Assembly (NCBI GenBank): GCA_963843805.1
Contig: CAWJLY010000007.1
Span: forward strand, 39,128 to 103,127
Direction: 5' to 3'
From: Ideonella_A sp963843805
GTDB taxonomy: Bacteria; Pseudomonadota; Gammaproteobacteria; Burkholderiales; Burkholderiaceae_C
Length of the DNA: 64,000 nucleotides
Below are positions 29,634-38,799 of the stretch, piece after piece; position 1 is the first letter of the stretch, and every line of letters begins with the position of its first letter. Both the position numbers and the translations under genes were made by a program. The notes beneath the pieces were generated by a model. That model saw only the letters and a program-made list of their open reading frames with translations, ran no database searches and had not been told where the DNA came from.

Positions 29634-30794
29634 ATGACCGAGTTCTCGACCCCCGCAATCACCAGCCGCCTGCCACGCGTCGGAACGACGATCTTCACGG
29701 TCATGTCGGCACTGGCGCAGCAACATGGCGCCGTCAATCTCGGCCAGGGTTTTCCTGACTTTGCCGGCGATCCGGCCTTGCTCGAGGCCGTCACGACGGC
29801 GATGCGCGCGGGCCATAACCAATACCCGCCGATGGCCGGCATCCTGCCCTTGCGGCAGGCGGTGGCCGACAAGATCGCGACACTGTACGGCCATCGTTAT
29901 GACGCCGAAACCGAGATCACGATCACCGCTGGTGCAACCCAGGCCATCCTGACCAGCATCCTCGCGCTGGTTCACCCCGGCGACGAGGTGATCATTCTCG
30001 ACCCGTGTTACGACAGCTACGAACCCAATATCGTGCTGGCCGGCGCCAGCGCGGTGCATGTGCCGCTGCTGGCCGGCAGCTTCCGGCCCGATTTCGACGC
30101 CATTGCCGCCGCGTTGAGCCCGCGGACCCGGGCGATCATCATCAACTCGCCGCACAACCCGAGTGCCACGATCTGGCGTGCGGACGAGATGCAAAAACTC
30201 ACCGAACTGCTGCGGCCGACCGAGGTGCTGGTCATTTCGGACGAGGTGTACGAACACATGGTGTTCGACGGCGCGCCGCATCAGAGTGTGGCCCGCTGGC
30301 CGGAGCTGGCAGCGCGCAGCGTGATCGTGTCGAGCTTCGGCAAGACCTACCACGTGACCGGCTGGAAAATCGGCTACGTCGCTGCACCGGCGGCGCTGCA
30401 TGCCGAGTTTCGCAAGGTGCATCAGTTCAACGTGTTCACCGTCAATACGCCGATGCAACACGCCTTGGCCGCCTACATGGCCGATGCGCGGCCGTATCTG
30501 GATCTGCCGGCGTTTTATCAGCACAAACGCGACCTGTTTCGTGCCGGACTGGCCGACAGCCGGCTGCGCCTGCTGCCCAGCGAGGGCAGCTATTTCCAGT
30601 GCGTCGACTACAGCGCGGTCAGCGATTTGCCGGAAGTCGAATTCTGCAGCTGGCTGACGCGCGATATCGGTGTTGCGGCGATTCCGCTGTCGGCGTTTTA
30701 TGCCGACGGGCGTGATCAGCAGTTGGCCCGTTTCTGCTTCGCCAAGAAAGACGACACCCTGCGCAGCGCGCTGCAGCGGTTGAGCGGTCTCTGA
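29634..30794 (+). CDS. ybdL: Pyridoxal-phosphate aminotransferase (methionine aminotransferase, YbdL type)
   Basis: Fold type I aminotransferase of 386 residues. Conserved elements: VNLGQGFPDFAGDP at the N-terminus, NQYPPMAGILPLRQAV, TITAGATQAI, the cofactor contact NSPHNPSATIW, DEVYEHMVFDG, and the Schiff-base lysine in SSFGKTYHVTGWKIGY. The family prefers methionine, with activity on other amino acids. It is 30 bases after cysB on the same strand, so a link to sulfur amino acid metabolism is plausible. Confidence 0.88.
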   Translation: MTEFSTPAITSRLPRVGTTIFTVMSALAQQHGAVNLGQGFPDFAGDPALLEAVTTAMRAGHNQYPPMAGILPLRQAVADKIATLYGHRYDAETEITITAGATQAILTSILALVHPGDEVIILDPCYDSYEPNIVLAGASAVHVPLLAGSFRPDFDAIAAALSPRTRAIIINSPHNPSATIWRADEMQKLTELLRPTEVLVISDEVYEHMVFDGAPHQSVARWPELAARSVIVSSFGKTYHVTGWKIGYVAAPAALHAEFRKVHQFNVFTVNTPMQHALAAYMADARPYLDLPAFYQHKRDLFRAGLADSRLRLLPSEGSYFQCVDYSAVSDLPEVEFCSWLTRDIGVAAIPLSAFYADGRDQQLARFCFAKKDDTLRSALQRLSGL

Positions 30795-30814
30795 AAACCT
30801 GACCGGCTGGCCAC

Positions 30815-30838
30815 AACCCGCAACTGCCTTCGCGGGTT
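30815..30838. terminator. Candidate hairpin between convergent genes
   Basis: Seven-base inverted repeat AACCCGC/GCGGGTT with a ten-base loop between the aminotransferase stop and the convergent fimV stop. No T run follows on either strand, so the call is weak. Confidence 0.3.
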
Positions 30839-30862
30839 CGACTGGCAGTACGCCTGCCTACA

Positions 30863-33052
30863 CTAGGACAGCGGCCCCTTCGGCTCTTCGGGCTCGTCGT
30901 GAATGTTCAGATCCAGCAGGTTGGAGTCAGCGGGCTTCTTCCCCGGCTGCCCGACGGTGACATTCAGAGGCTTGGAATCGGCGCGCGGGCGGTTGTCGTT
31001 CTGCCAATCCAGATCGGGCAGATCGTTGAGGTCGTCGAGCCGATCGCGAGTGGCGTCGGGCTTGTCGACCTGCGCTGACAGACGCATCGGCAGCGTCGAT
31101 GCGGCGGCGCTCACGGGCTGCACAGCGGCCGCCGGAAAATCGCTTCTGCCATCGAGTGGCAGCAGCAGATCGACACCTTCGGACGGCAACTCGCGCTCGG
31201 CGAGTTCGCGGGCAACCGAATAGAGAAACAGCAGTTCGCCATACGCCGGCAAGTCGTAGGTCTGCGCCGCGTCGTCACGCTGGAACAGCAGCGAAGCCAG
31301 AGTATCCATTGCCCGGCTCGGGGTCGGCCATTGCTTTTGCAACTGCTCGACCACTGCTGGGTAATCTTCGAGTGAACGATCGTGGCCGGAATGCGCCTCC
31401 CATTCGGGAGCAAAGGCGGCAAAGCGCCGATTGAAACGCTCGCGAACCCGGTCATAGGCTTCACGCTCGTTGCGACGCCGGTGAATTTCGAGCAATTTCA
31501 GATAAGGCAGGGGGCTGACGCCGCCAGTCCCCTGGAAATGGCCCATCAGCAGGTCGATGGCTGCATCGTCCTGTCCGAGGACGACGAAAAAATCAGCCTG
31601 CTGTTCCAGATCGATCAACTCGTCGACACTCACCTCGCGGCGTTGTTCCTGGATTGCAGTGATCTCATGCGCACTGATTGGTGTCGCCTTCGGCTGAACG
31701 TTGATCGGGGCCGGCGCATTGGCATCGGAGCCCGCTGCAGCAGCGACAGCCGCGCCGGCGCCAATCGCCGACGCCGCAGCCAGCGTGGCGCGTGGCCCGG
31801 GTTTGGTCGCCGCTTCGGCAAGCCGGGCTGCCGCAGCCGCCGTCTCCGCACTGCCGCGTGCCGAAGGCTGCACCGACGGACGCACGATTGACCGCGGCGC
31901 GCCGAGTACGCCGCTATCGGCAAGCTGCGGCTCTTCGGCAGCGGCTGCCTTCAACCAATCGGATTCACGGCGCAGACTGGCCTGGCGCCACAACAGCGCG
32001 GCAATCGCCAGCAGCAGCAACAGCAGCACACCGAGCAGTCCATAAACCACGCTCATCGACACGCCGCTGTCTTCGGCCTTGACGAGCCGAGCTTGCAAGT
32101 CAGCCACCGAGCGCTGCATCGACTGGTTGTCGGCGCGCAGCTTGTTGAGGTTTTCTTCGAGCAACCTGACCTTTTCCTGACTGGCAGATTGCGCATCGGC
32201 ATCGGCCTTGGCGGCCAGCTCACCGAGCAGGCCGCTGACCGCTGCCGATGACGTCGCCGCGGGAATCGGTGCCTCGGCGGCGCCCCGGCTCGCTAGCGCC
32301 GAACTTGCCGCTGCCAACGCGGATGTGGCCGCAGCCGTGGTGGGTGATGGCCGAGCCGGCTGCGCAGTGGTCGCAGCGGCAGGAGCGGCCGATTCGAGTT
32401 TCAGGCTCGATGCGCCAACTGGCGGCTCGGCCGTCGCCGCGCCAGGCTGGCGAGCCGCCTTGGCGACTGCGGCTCGTTGCTGACGTGCAGCAGCAGAAGG
32501 CCCGGCAGAGCGGCTTCGTGCCTCGGCAGGCACGCGCGCTTCACCCGTCGAGCGCGAGGCCGAGCGGGCAGACCGGGCGCGGTCGGACGCCGGGGCCCGG
32601 CGCACAACCGGTCGCGGACGCGGAGATGCGGTGTCGACCATCGCAGGTTCGCTGCCGGCCTGCGCCAATTGCAGCACTGGCGGGTCGATGAAGACGACAT
32701 AGCTGCGCCTGAGCGATGTGCCACAGTTGAACGCCAACTCGATCCTGGCCAGCGGCTCGTCGATCCGGGTACCCGTATTGACATGCAACGCCGTCGGCAG
32801 GCCCGAGGCCGAACGGTCGATGCGCAGTCGCACCATGTTGTCGGGAACCCGGGACGAACCCGAAAACACGTCGGCAGAAATGCAATCCTCGGCCAGCGCC
32901 TCGCCCGACTGACTCGACAAGGCGACTGAAAACTCCAGCGGATCGCCCAGTTTGCTGGTGGTTCGCACCTGGCCCATCCCGAGGGCCATCGCGCATTGCG
33001 CGGCGACGAGCAGCAGGGAACCAACGAGGGTGACGTGAACGACTCGGTGCAT
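30863..33052 (-). CDS. fimV: FimV-like polar hub / pilus assembly protein
   Basis: Inner-membrane protein of 729 residues. A signal peptide (~1-23, ending AMALG) leads a FimV N-terminal domain (GMGQVRTTSKLGDPLEFSVA, with a Cys in EDCISADVF), then a long Ala/Pro/Arg-rich linker, a coiled coil (EKVRLLEENLNKLRADNQSM, QRSVADLQARLV), a single membrane helix near residues 331-355 and a cytoplasmic part with helical repeats (DELIDLEQQADFFVVLGQDD, AAIDLLMGHF) ending in an acidic tail with NLLDLNIHDEPEEPKGPLS. I see no LysM motif. Relatives organise the pole, type IV pili and type II secretion. Start ATG 33052 fits the signal peptide; another ATG lies 12 codons upstream. Confidence 0.82.
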   Translation of the reverse strand: MHRVVHVTLVGSLLLVAAQCAMALGMGQVRTTSKLGDPLEFSVALSSQSGEALAEDCISADVFSGSSRVPDNMVRLRIDRSASGLPTALHVNTGTRIDEPLARIELAFNCGTSLRRSYVVFIDPPVLQLAQAGSEPAMVDTASPRPRPVVRRAPASDRARSARSASRSTGEARVPAEARSRSAGPSAAARQQRAAVAKAARQPGAATAEPPVGASSLKLESAAPAAATTAQPARPSPTTAAATSALAAASSALASRGAAEAPIPAATSSAAVSGLLGELAAKADADAQSASQEKVRLLEENLNKLRADNQSMQRSVADLQARLVKAEDSGVSMSVVYGLLGVLLLLLLAIAALLWRQASLRRESDWLKAAAAEEPQLADSGVLGAPRSIVRPSVQPSARGSAETAAAAARLAEAATKPGPRATLAAASAIGAGAAVAAAAGSDANAPAPINVQPKATPISAHEITAIQEQRREVSVDELIDLEQQADFFVVLGQDDAAIDLLMGHFQGTGGVSPLPYLKLLEIHRRRNEREAYDRVRERFNRRFAAFAPEWEAHSGHDRSLEDYPAVVEQLQKQWPTPSRAMDTLASLLFQRDDAAQTYDLPAYGELLFLYSVARELAERELPSEGVDLLLPLDGRSDFPAAAVQPVSAAASTLPMRLSAQVDKPDATRDRLDDLNDLPDLDWQNDNRPRADSKPLNVTVGQPGKKPADSNLLDLNIHDEPEEPKGPLS

Positions 33053-33244
33053 GCTCAAGGGCAAGATCAGTTGAGATGACTCTAACATGAAGATACAAGA
33101 CAAAGGCCTGCGCCGACCCTCGCCGAAGCCGCCGCCGCGTCGGTATTGCCAGCCGATCGTGGCGGGTGGCTGGCGAGCTCGACTGCGGCCCACAATAGAG
33201 ACATCGAGATCCTGCTGCCCTTCCCTTTCAGCCACCGATCGAGC

Positions 33245-33955
33245 ATGAATTCCAGTGTCCTCACGGCCAGCGAGCGTCGAGCGATCGAATCGGGGGTGTG
33301 GTTCGCCAAACTGTCGGTGTCGCTGCGCAACGATATTCTGTCGCGCGCAACCGTTCGCCGACTCGAAGACGGCGCGTTGATGTCGACCCGCGGCGGGGTT
33401 GCCGCCGAATGGTGTGGTGTCGCCAAGGGGGCGGTCCGCGTCAGCTCGGTTTCGCTGTCGGGCAAGCAGATTGCGCTGACCTATGTCGAGCCCGGGGTCT
33501 GGTTCGGCGACATCGCGCTGTTCGACGGCCTGCCACGAACCCATGATTCGAATGCCCACGGCGAGACCACGCTGCTGGCGGTGCGCAAGGCCGATTTCCA
33601 TCACCTGCTGGCCCATCACGTCGAGTTGTATGACGCGCTGCTGCGTCTGAACTGTCGACGACTGCGCCTGATGTTCGATGCCATCGAGGATCTGGCGACC
33701 AAACCGCTGGCATCGCGGCTGGCCAAGCAACTGCTCTTTCTGGCGCGCAGCTACGGCACCCGGCAAGGCGACGAGACACGCATCGGCCTGGCGCTTGCGC
33801 AAGAGGATATCGCCCATCTGCTCGGGGCTTCGCGGCAACGGGTCAACCAGGAATTGAAGGGATTCGAACGTGACGGCGCGCTGCGAATCGAGCCGACGCG
33901 ATTGGTCGTCTTGTCGAAAGAAAAACTGCTGGCGATTGCCGAACAACACGGCTGA
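33245..33955 (+). CDS. Crp/Fnr family transcriptional regulator
   Basis: 236 residues. An N-terminal cyclic-nucleotide-binding-type beta-roll includes WCGVAKGAVRVSSVSLSGKQ and YVEPGVWFGDIALFDGLPRT, followed by a long dimer helix and a C-terminal HTH (LALAQEDIAHLLGASRQRVN, QELKGFERDGALRI). There is no N-terminal cysteine cluster, so it is not an oxygen-sensing FNR. The roll lacks an obvious R-S cAMP phosphate pair, so the ligand is unknown. Start ATG 33245 follows GATCGAG. It is divergent from fimV and lies just before an APH-type kinase gene. Confidence 0.83.
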   Translation: MNSSVLTASERRAIESGVWFAKLSVSLRNDILSRATVRRLEDGALMSTRGGVAAEWCGVAKGAVRVSSVSLSGKQIALTYVEPGVWFGDIALFDGLPRTHDSNAHGETTLLAVRKADFHHLLAHHVELYDALLRLNCRRLRLMFDAIEDLATKPLASRLAKQLLFLARSYGTRQGDETRIGLALAQEDIAHLLGASRQRVNQELKGFERDGALRIEPTRLVVLSKEKLLAIAEQHG

Positions 33956-33994
33956 TTGCCCGACTGCCAGGCAGCACTGCAAAGGACCAAGCTC

Positions 33995-35086
33995 ATGGAA
34001 GCCCAGACCGGTACGAAACCGCCAAGCGATCAGCACGCCATCGACCTCGACGCACTGGCTGCCTACCTGGCCCGTGAATTGCCAGGGTTGCGCGGGCCGC
34101 TTCGGATCGAGCAGTTCAACGGTGGCCAATCAAATCCGACCTACAAGCTCGGCACCGCCGACAACATCTATGTGATGCGCGCCAAGCCGGGCCCGTCAGC
34201 CAGACTGCTGCCCTCGGCGCACGCCATCGAGCGCGAATTTCGCGTCATGAAGGCGCTGGCCGACAGCGACGTGCCGGTGCCGCGAATGGTGCTGCTTTGC
34301 GAGGATGAATCGATCATCGGCCGCGCTTTCTATCTGATGGAATTCATCGAAGGCCGGGTCATGTGGGACCAGTCCCTGCCCGACCATGAGCCGGCAGGCC
34401 GGGCAGCGATCTACGACGAAATGAACCGCGTCATTGCCGCGCTGCACCGCGTCGACGTGGCTGCCGCCGGGCTCGACAGCTTCGGCAAGCCGGGCAATTA
34501 TTTCGAGCGGCAGATCGGCCGCTGGAGCAAGCAGTACCAGGCATCGGTGACCAAGCCGATCGCGGCGATGGACGAGTTGATGCAATGGCTGCCGGCCCAT
34601 ATCCCGGCCAGTGCACGCGACGAGCGGCAGAGCCGAATCGTGCACGGCGATTTCAGGCTCGACAACCTGGTCTTTCACCCGCGCGAGCCGCGGGTGCTGG
34701 CCGTGCTCGACTGGGAGCTGTCGACGATCGGCCATCCGCTGGCTGATTTCAGCTACCACTGCATGTCCTGGCACATCCCGGCCAGCGCATTCCGCGGCAT
34801 CGGCGGGCTCGATCTGAAGTCGCTCGGAATCCCCGACGAGACCCGCTACATCGCCCGCTATTGCGAACGCACCGGCCGCACCCGACCGGGCAACGACATC
34901 GACGCTGTATTGGCTGACTGGACCTTCTACATGGCCTACAACCTGTTCCGGATGGCCGGCATTCTGCAAGGCATCGCGAAGCGGGTGGTCGACGGCACCG
35001 CATCGAGCAGCCAGGCCAGGCAAGCCGCCGCCGGCGCCCGACCACTGGCCGAGATGGGCTGGCAGATCGCCCGGGGCAGCCGCTGA
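33995..35086 (+). CDS. Phosphotransferase family protein (APH / ACAD10-11 kinase-like)
   Basis: 363 residues. Protein-kinase-like fold of the aminoglycoside phosphotransferase superfamily: a nucleotide-binding part IEQFNGGQSNPTYKLGT and YVMRAKPGPSARLLPSAHAI, then the catalytic loop IVHGDFRLDNLVFHP and the metal-binding VLDWELSTIGHPLADFSYHC. This subgroup usually sits near acyl-CoA dehydrogenases and is proposed to phosphorylate 4-hydroxyacyl groups; here no dehydrogenase is adjacent. AAGGA precedes ATG 33995. It follows the Crp/Fnr gene by 39 bases. Confidence 0.85.
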   Translation: MEAQTGTKPPSDQHAIDLDALAAYLARELPGLRGPLRIEQFNGGQSNPTYKLGTADNIYVMRAKPGPSARLLPSAHAIEREFRVMKALADSDVPVPRMVLLCEDESIIGRAFYLMEFIEGRVMWDQSLPDHEPAGRAAIYDEMNRVIAALHRVDVAAAGLDSFGKPGNYFERQIGRWSKQYQASVTKPIAAMDELMQWLPAHIPASARDERQSRIVHGDFRLDNLVFHPREPRVLAVLDWELSTIGHPLADFSYHCMSWHIPASAFRGIGGLDLKSLGIPDETRYIARYCERTGRTRPGNDIDAVLADWTFYMAYNLFRMAGILQGIAKRVVDGTASSSQARQAAAGARPLAEMGWQIARGSR

Positions 35087-35109
35087 CGCTGCAGCCTTGC
35101 AGCGCGATG

Positions 35110-35823
35110 TCAGTCGGCGGTTCGCGATGCGGCCGTCGTCGCCAGCGTCCAGCCTGCAGCTTCGGACTCGCGGTCTTCGAGGCGGAAGATTTGCCGGCCG
35201 GCTACCGCAAAGATCGCGACTGCCTCAGCCAGATCGGCCACCTCGACCGCGGCCAGCTCCATCCGCAGATAAAGCCGTTGCCGATGGCACATCAACATGA
35301 AGGGTGGCTGCTCGCGCAACAACCCGGGCAGTGCGGCCAGCAACTGCGTCGCCAGCGGGCCCTGAATCCACGAACCGGCGGCGTCGGGAATGACACCCAG
35401 TGCGGCGAAATGCTCACGCACCTCACGTTGTCCAACCAGAGCGGCACGTGGCCACATCGCCAGCCATCGCATTTCTTCGGGCACCGAACTGCCGACATAA
35501 GTCTGCGTGCCCTGCGTGAAATCATCGAAGGTTTCCTGCTCGAGCAGCTCGAGCAGGCGCCGACTGAGCACCATCATCGCCGGATCCTGCCGCAAGCTCA
35601 GCTCCATGCGCATGCGCAGTTCGCGCGTCTGCACATAACGGCGCTGGGGTGGCCCCCATTCAAGCCGCCAGGGCTGGTCACCGAATACGCCGTCAATCGC
35701 AAAGCCAGCCGACTCGGGAACCTGCTTGAAAGCGAAGCCCTGCGCCTTCGCCCAAGCCGACACCGCGCGCCAATCCGGGCCCGCGGGCTTGCTGGTGAAC
35801 AGTCGCCTGATTGCGTCGAGCAT
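35110..35823 (-). CDS. Conserved hypothetical protein of Burkholderiales type
   Basis: 237 residues, no recognised domain. It begins MLDAIRRLFTSKPAGPDWRA, has WRLEWGPPQRRYVQTRELRM near residue 60, LSRRLLELLEQETFDDFTQG, TPEEMRW-like VPEEMRWLAMWP, and PPFMLMCHRQRLYLRMELAA near the C-terminus. I remember similar 230-240-residue proteins in Burkholderiales but no function. Soluble, no signal peptide. Start ATG 35823 gives the family-like MLDA start. It is convergent with the kinase gene and divergent from the patatin gene. Confidence 0.7.
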   Translation of the reverse strand: MLDAIRRLFTSKPAGPDWRAVSAWAKAQGFAFKQVPESAGFAIDGVFGDQPWRLEWGPPQRRYVQTRELRMRMELSLRQDPAMMVLSRRLLELLEQETFDDFTQGTQTYVGSSVPEEMRWLAMWPRAALVGQREVREHFAALGVIPDAAGSWIQGPLATQLLAALPGLLREQPPFMLMCHRQRLYLRMELAAVEVADLAEAVAIFAVAGRQIFRLEDRESEAAGWTLATTAASRTAD

Positions 35824-36009
35824 GCTGGCAGCGGGATGCACTAGAGTCGGTAGACCTGTCCACAAGCACGCGCCTGGAGACTGCCCAATGCTCGAAGTGT
35901 ATTCGGGGGTCATGTCGATTGACCACCCGTCGCGCCGGATGTCGGTTAAATGTGAACCGGCCTGCAGTGCCCGTGCAGCACGCCCGGTCTGGCGTTTGTC
36001 GCTGCTGCG

Positions 36010-37014
36010 ATGGTCGGCGTGAGCGTCGCCAAGCCCAGCAGCACCGATGCCGACCTTGCCGCGCAACCGAGAAACAGCCGCGGCTTTCGCATCCTGGCGC
36101 TATCGGGCGGCGGTTTTCTGGGCTTGTATTCGGCCGCCGTGCTGGCCGGCATCGAAGCCGATATCGGCGAACCGATCGGTCGCCGGTTCGATCTGATCGC
36201 CGGCACCTCGGTTGGCGGCATCATCGCCAGCGCAGCCGCATTCGAATTGCCGATGGACGATGTGGTCGAGTTGTTTCTGACCCGTGGGGCGGCGATTTTT
36301 TCGCCTCGCGGCAAACCGGGCGGCACGATCGGACGCCTGATCGACCTGAGCCGCTCGGTGCTGGGGCCCAAATACGGCAATGTCGCGTTGCGCGCGGCGC
36401 TGGCCGAGCGATTCGGCAAAGCGCGGATGAAGGATGCCTTGCACCCGCTGCTGCTGCCGGCTGTCAACGTGACGCGCAGCCGCACCAAGGTCTTCAAGAC
36501 ACCGCACAGCGACACCGCCGGCGGCGACGAAAACGTGGCGCTGATCGATGCGGTACTTGCCGCCTGCGCCGCCCCGGCTTATTTTCCGTCGGTGAAGATC
36601 GGCAACGATGTCTACGCAGATGGCGGCCTGTTCGCCGTCGCGCCGGATCAGGTCGCCCTGCACGAGGCTGAACATTTCCTGGCTGCCGATCCCGCAGTCG
36701 TCCGCATGTTGTCGCTCGGCACCGCGATCCGCTCTTATCGGCCGGCCGCCGGCGTCGATACCAATGCCGGCGCGCTTGGCTGGCTGTCCGATGGCCGGCT
36801 GATCCTGACGATGATTGCCGTCCAGCAGCAGCACGTCCAGGCGATGATGGAAGACCGTCTGGGCGATCGTTATCTGCGGCTCGACGCCGATTGGCCGGGC
36901 GATGCCGGCTTGGGTATCGATGTGGCCACTAGCCAGGCCGCGGCAGCGCTTCAGGCACTGGCCGAGAAAACCCTGCAAGCCACCGAACGGCGACTGTTGA
37001 AGCGTTTCCTTTGA
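36010..37014 (+). CDS. Patatin-like phospholipase
   Basis: Serine-aspartate dyad lipid acyl hydrolase, 334 residues. Visible motifs: the oxyanion loop LALSGGGFLGLYSAAVL (~residue 30), the nucleophile elbow IAGTSVGG (~65) and the catalytic aspartate in VYADGGLFAVAPDQVA. No signal peptide or transmembrane helix is apparent, so it is probably cytosolic. The layout resembles CBASS CapV effectors, but there is no nucleotide cyclase gene beside it, so a defence role is not supported. ATG 36010 has no good ribosome site; a GTG three codons on is an alternative start. Confidence 0.83.
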   Translation: MVGVSVAKPSSTDADLAAQPRNSRGFRILALSGGGFLGLYSAAVLAGIEADIGEPIGRRFDLIAGTSVGGIIASAAAFELPMDDVVELFLTRGAAIFSPRGKPGGTIGRLIDLSRSVLGPKYGNVALRAALAERFGKARMKDALHPLLLPAVNVTRSRTKVFKTPHSDTAGGDENVALIDAVLAACAAPAYFPSVKIGNDVYADGGLFAVAPDQVALHEAEHFLAADPAVVRMLSLGTAIRSYRPAAGVDTNAGALGWLSDGRLILTMIAVQQQHVQAMMEDRLGDRYLRLDADWPGDAGLGIDVATSQAAAALQALAEKTLQATERRLLKRFL

Positions 37015-37099
37015 GCGCTGCACGGGCATCGGCAGTTGTAGCGTGCGGGTTGATAACGCGCAAACCGGTCTCACCTTGGCAGGCACAGGAGACCGCTTC

Positions 37100-38053
37100 A
37101 TGTTCGCAATCCGCCCGGCTGCCGACGCCGGCATGTCCAATCAGGCCGATGCCGAATGCCTCAAGTCGCAGGCGAGACGATCTGTCGTCGGGCTCTGCGC
37201 AGGTGCGAACGCGCCGGCCCCCAAGCTGCTGATCGTGCCGCATGCCGGCGATGCCTGCTCCGCCCCGACCGCCCGACGTGCCTACGCTCGCTTGGCGCGT
37301 CACGCCGCGGGGATCCGCCGGGTCGTCCTTCTGGGCCCAGCGCATCGGTGCGCGAGCAACGTCATCAGCATGCCGACAGTCGATGCCGTCGAGACACCAT
37401 TGGGCCGCGTGTCGCTCGACATCGAGGCCCGGGCCGAATTGGCGGGCCTGGACCAGGCGCACACCGACCACCGCATGCAAACGTTCAAGCGGACGCTCGA
37501 CAGTCAACTGCCGTTTCTGCAGGCTGCCATCGGCGAGGTCTTCCGCCTGCTGCCTCTGGCAGTGGGTCGCGCCAGCCCGCACGCGGTGGCAGCGGTGATC
37601 GAGCGGCTGTGGGGTGGCGAGGAAACCGTGTTTGTCATCAGCACCAACCTCTCGCACGCCCTGGCCTATCCGGATGCGTGCCTGACCGATCGAATGACGG
37701 CATCTCGACTGGTCGACCTGGCCACCGATTTCGATCCGTTCGAGGCCTGCGGCGCGCACATCTTGAATGGCGCCATGCTGGCTGCACGTCGACATGGCCT
37801 GCGCGCCGAACTGCTCGATCTGTGCAACTCGGGCGACACCGGCGGCCAGCGCAAGCAGGTTGTCGGTTATGCCGCGCTGGCGTTCAGCGAGCCATTGCCT
37901 GCCGCGCTGCTTGACGACTGCGACGACAGCGACGATCAGCAGCACAGCGACGCAGCGTTGTCGGGCCGCTACCGACGATCCATCGACGTCCGACCGGATC
38001 CTGCGCGCAGCCAGCCAGCACGGCTGCCAGGTGCACGCATGCGCCGACCCTGA
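37100..38053 (+). CDS. MEMO/AmmeMemoRadiSam B family protein
   Basis: 317 residues, related to extradiol dioxygenases and human MEMO1. Motifs: LLIVPHAGDACSAPTARRAY (metal-binding His), VVLLGPAHRCASNVI (second His), STNLSHALAYPDA, and CGAHILNGAMLAARRHGL with a third ligand-type Cys. ATG 37100 is chosen because AGGAG lies seven bases before it, whereas the longer frame would need a GTG at 37043. The C-terminal ~40 residues are an acidic then Arg/Pro-rich extension that looks unstructured. The usual genomic partners (AmmeMemoRadiSam A, radical SAM) are not adjacent. Reaction unknown. Confidence 0.78.
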   Translation: MFAIRPAADAGMSNQADAECLKSQARRSVVGLCAGANAPAPKLLIVPHAGDACSAPTARRAYARLARHAAGIRRVVLLGPAHRCASNVISMPTVDAVETPLGRVSLDIEARAELAGLDQAHTDHRMQTFKRTLDSQLPFLQAAIGEVFRLLPLAVGRASPHAVAAVIERLWGGEETVFVISTNLSHALAYPDACLTDRMTASRLVDLATDFDPFEACGAHILNGAMLAARRHGLRAELLDLCNSGDTGGQRKQVVGYAALAFSEPLPAALLDDCDDSDDQQHSDAALSGRYRRSIDVRPDPARSQPARLPGARMRRP

Positions 38054-38720
38054 CGGCAGCCATCGCTTGTTGCCGCTTCTTTATTCCTTTCGCCGTTGCC
38101 CGTATGCGATCCGGGCGCGGATGGCGATCGTGCGGGCAGCAGTTGCGGTCGACCTGCGCGAGGTCTCACTGCGCAACAAACCCGCTGCCATGCTCAGACT
38201 GTCGGCCAAAGGCACGGTGCCGGTGCTGCAGTGCCCAGATGACCGAGTCATCGATGAAAGTCTGGACATCATGCGCTGGGCATTGCAACAGTCGGATCCT
38301 GACGGCTGGTTGCGCCACGACGACCGGACCGATTTGCACCACTTGCTGCATTCCAACGACGGCCCGTTCAAGCAAGCGCTCGATCGCTACAAATATGCGC
38401 CGCGTGACGCTGAATTCAACCAGGCGGTTTACCGCCAACGGGCCGAGACCGCCTTGATTGCCGACCTTGAAAGCATGCTCGCACGACACGCCTTCATCGG
38501 CGGCGACAGCGCGGGCCTGATCGACGTGGCGATCTTTCCGTTCGTCAGGCAATTTGCGGCAGTCGATGCCGACTGGTTTGCCGAGTCGCCGTGGCAACAC
38601 ACGCGACGCTGGCTCCGCTTCTGGTTGGCCAGCGCGTGGTTTACAACGGCGATGATTCGGGCAGATGCAAGCGGAGAATCGCGACGCAGTCAGTCGAAGG
38701 GAGAGTTGTCGACATCCTGA
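38031..38720 (+). CDS. Glutathione S-transferase family protein
   Basis: 229 residues. The thioredoxin-fold N-terminus is LLPLLYSFRRCPYAIRARMA with a CPYA motif as in omega-class or glutaredoxin-2-like GSTs, followed by VSLRNKPAAMLRLSAKGTVP with the cis-proline site (TVPVLQ) and an all-helical C-terminal domain (ALIADLESMLARHAFIGGDS). The likely start is GTG 38031, which overlaps the preceding MEMO gene by 23 bases; no ATG fits before the first beta strand. The coupling suggests a common transcript. Substrate unknown. Confidence 0.78.
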   Translation: MHACADPDGSHRLLPLLYSFRRCPYAIRARMAIVRAAVAVDLREVSLRNKPAAMLRLSAKGTVPVLQCPDDRVIDESLDIMRWALQQSDPDGWLRHDDRTDLHHLLHSNDGPFKQALDRYKYAPRDAEFNQAVYRQRAETALIADLESMLARHAFIGGDSAGLIDVAIFPFVRQFAAVDADWFAESPWQHTRRWLRFWLASAWFTTAMIRADASGESRRSQSKGELSTS

Positions 38721-38722
38721 TT

Positions 38723-38799
38723 TGGCCAGCCCGGAGGGACTCGAACCCCCGACATCCGACTTAGAAGGTCGGTGCTCTATCCAGTTGAGCTACGGGCTG
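38723..38799 (-). tRNA. tRNA-Arg (anticodon TCT)
   Basis: On the minus strand the sequence folds as a cloverleaf: acceptor CAGCCCG pairs with CGGGCTG, D arm GCTC...GAGC, anticodon loop CTTCTAA on a CCGAC/GTCGG stem, T arm with GGTTCGAGTCC, and an encoded CCA at 38723-38725. It reads AGA codons. Confidence 0.95.

Noticed and set aside
28635..30524. 629-codon minus-strand frame opposite cysB and the aminotransferase
   Set aside because: Both plus-strand genes are unambiguous; this frame is open only because of high GC.
33053..34129. N-terminal extension of the fimV frame
   Set aside because: It runs antisense through the Crp/Fnr and kinase genes; the signal peptide places the start at 33052.
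36010..38053. Patatin and neighbours as a CBASS defence island
   Set aside because: No cyclase, E1/E2 or JAB gene is adjacent; MEMO and GST genes are not CBASS parts.
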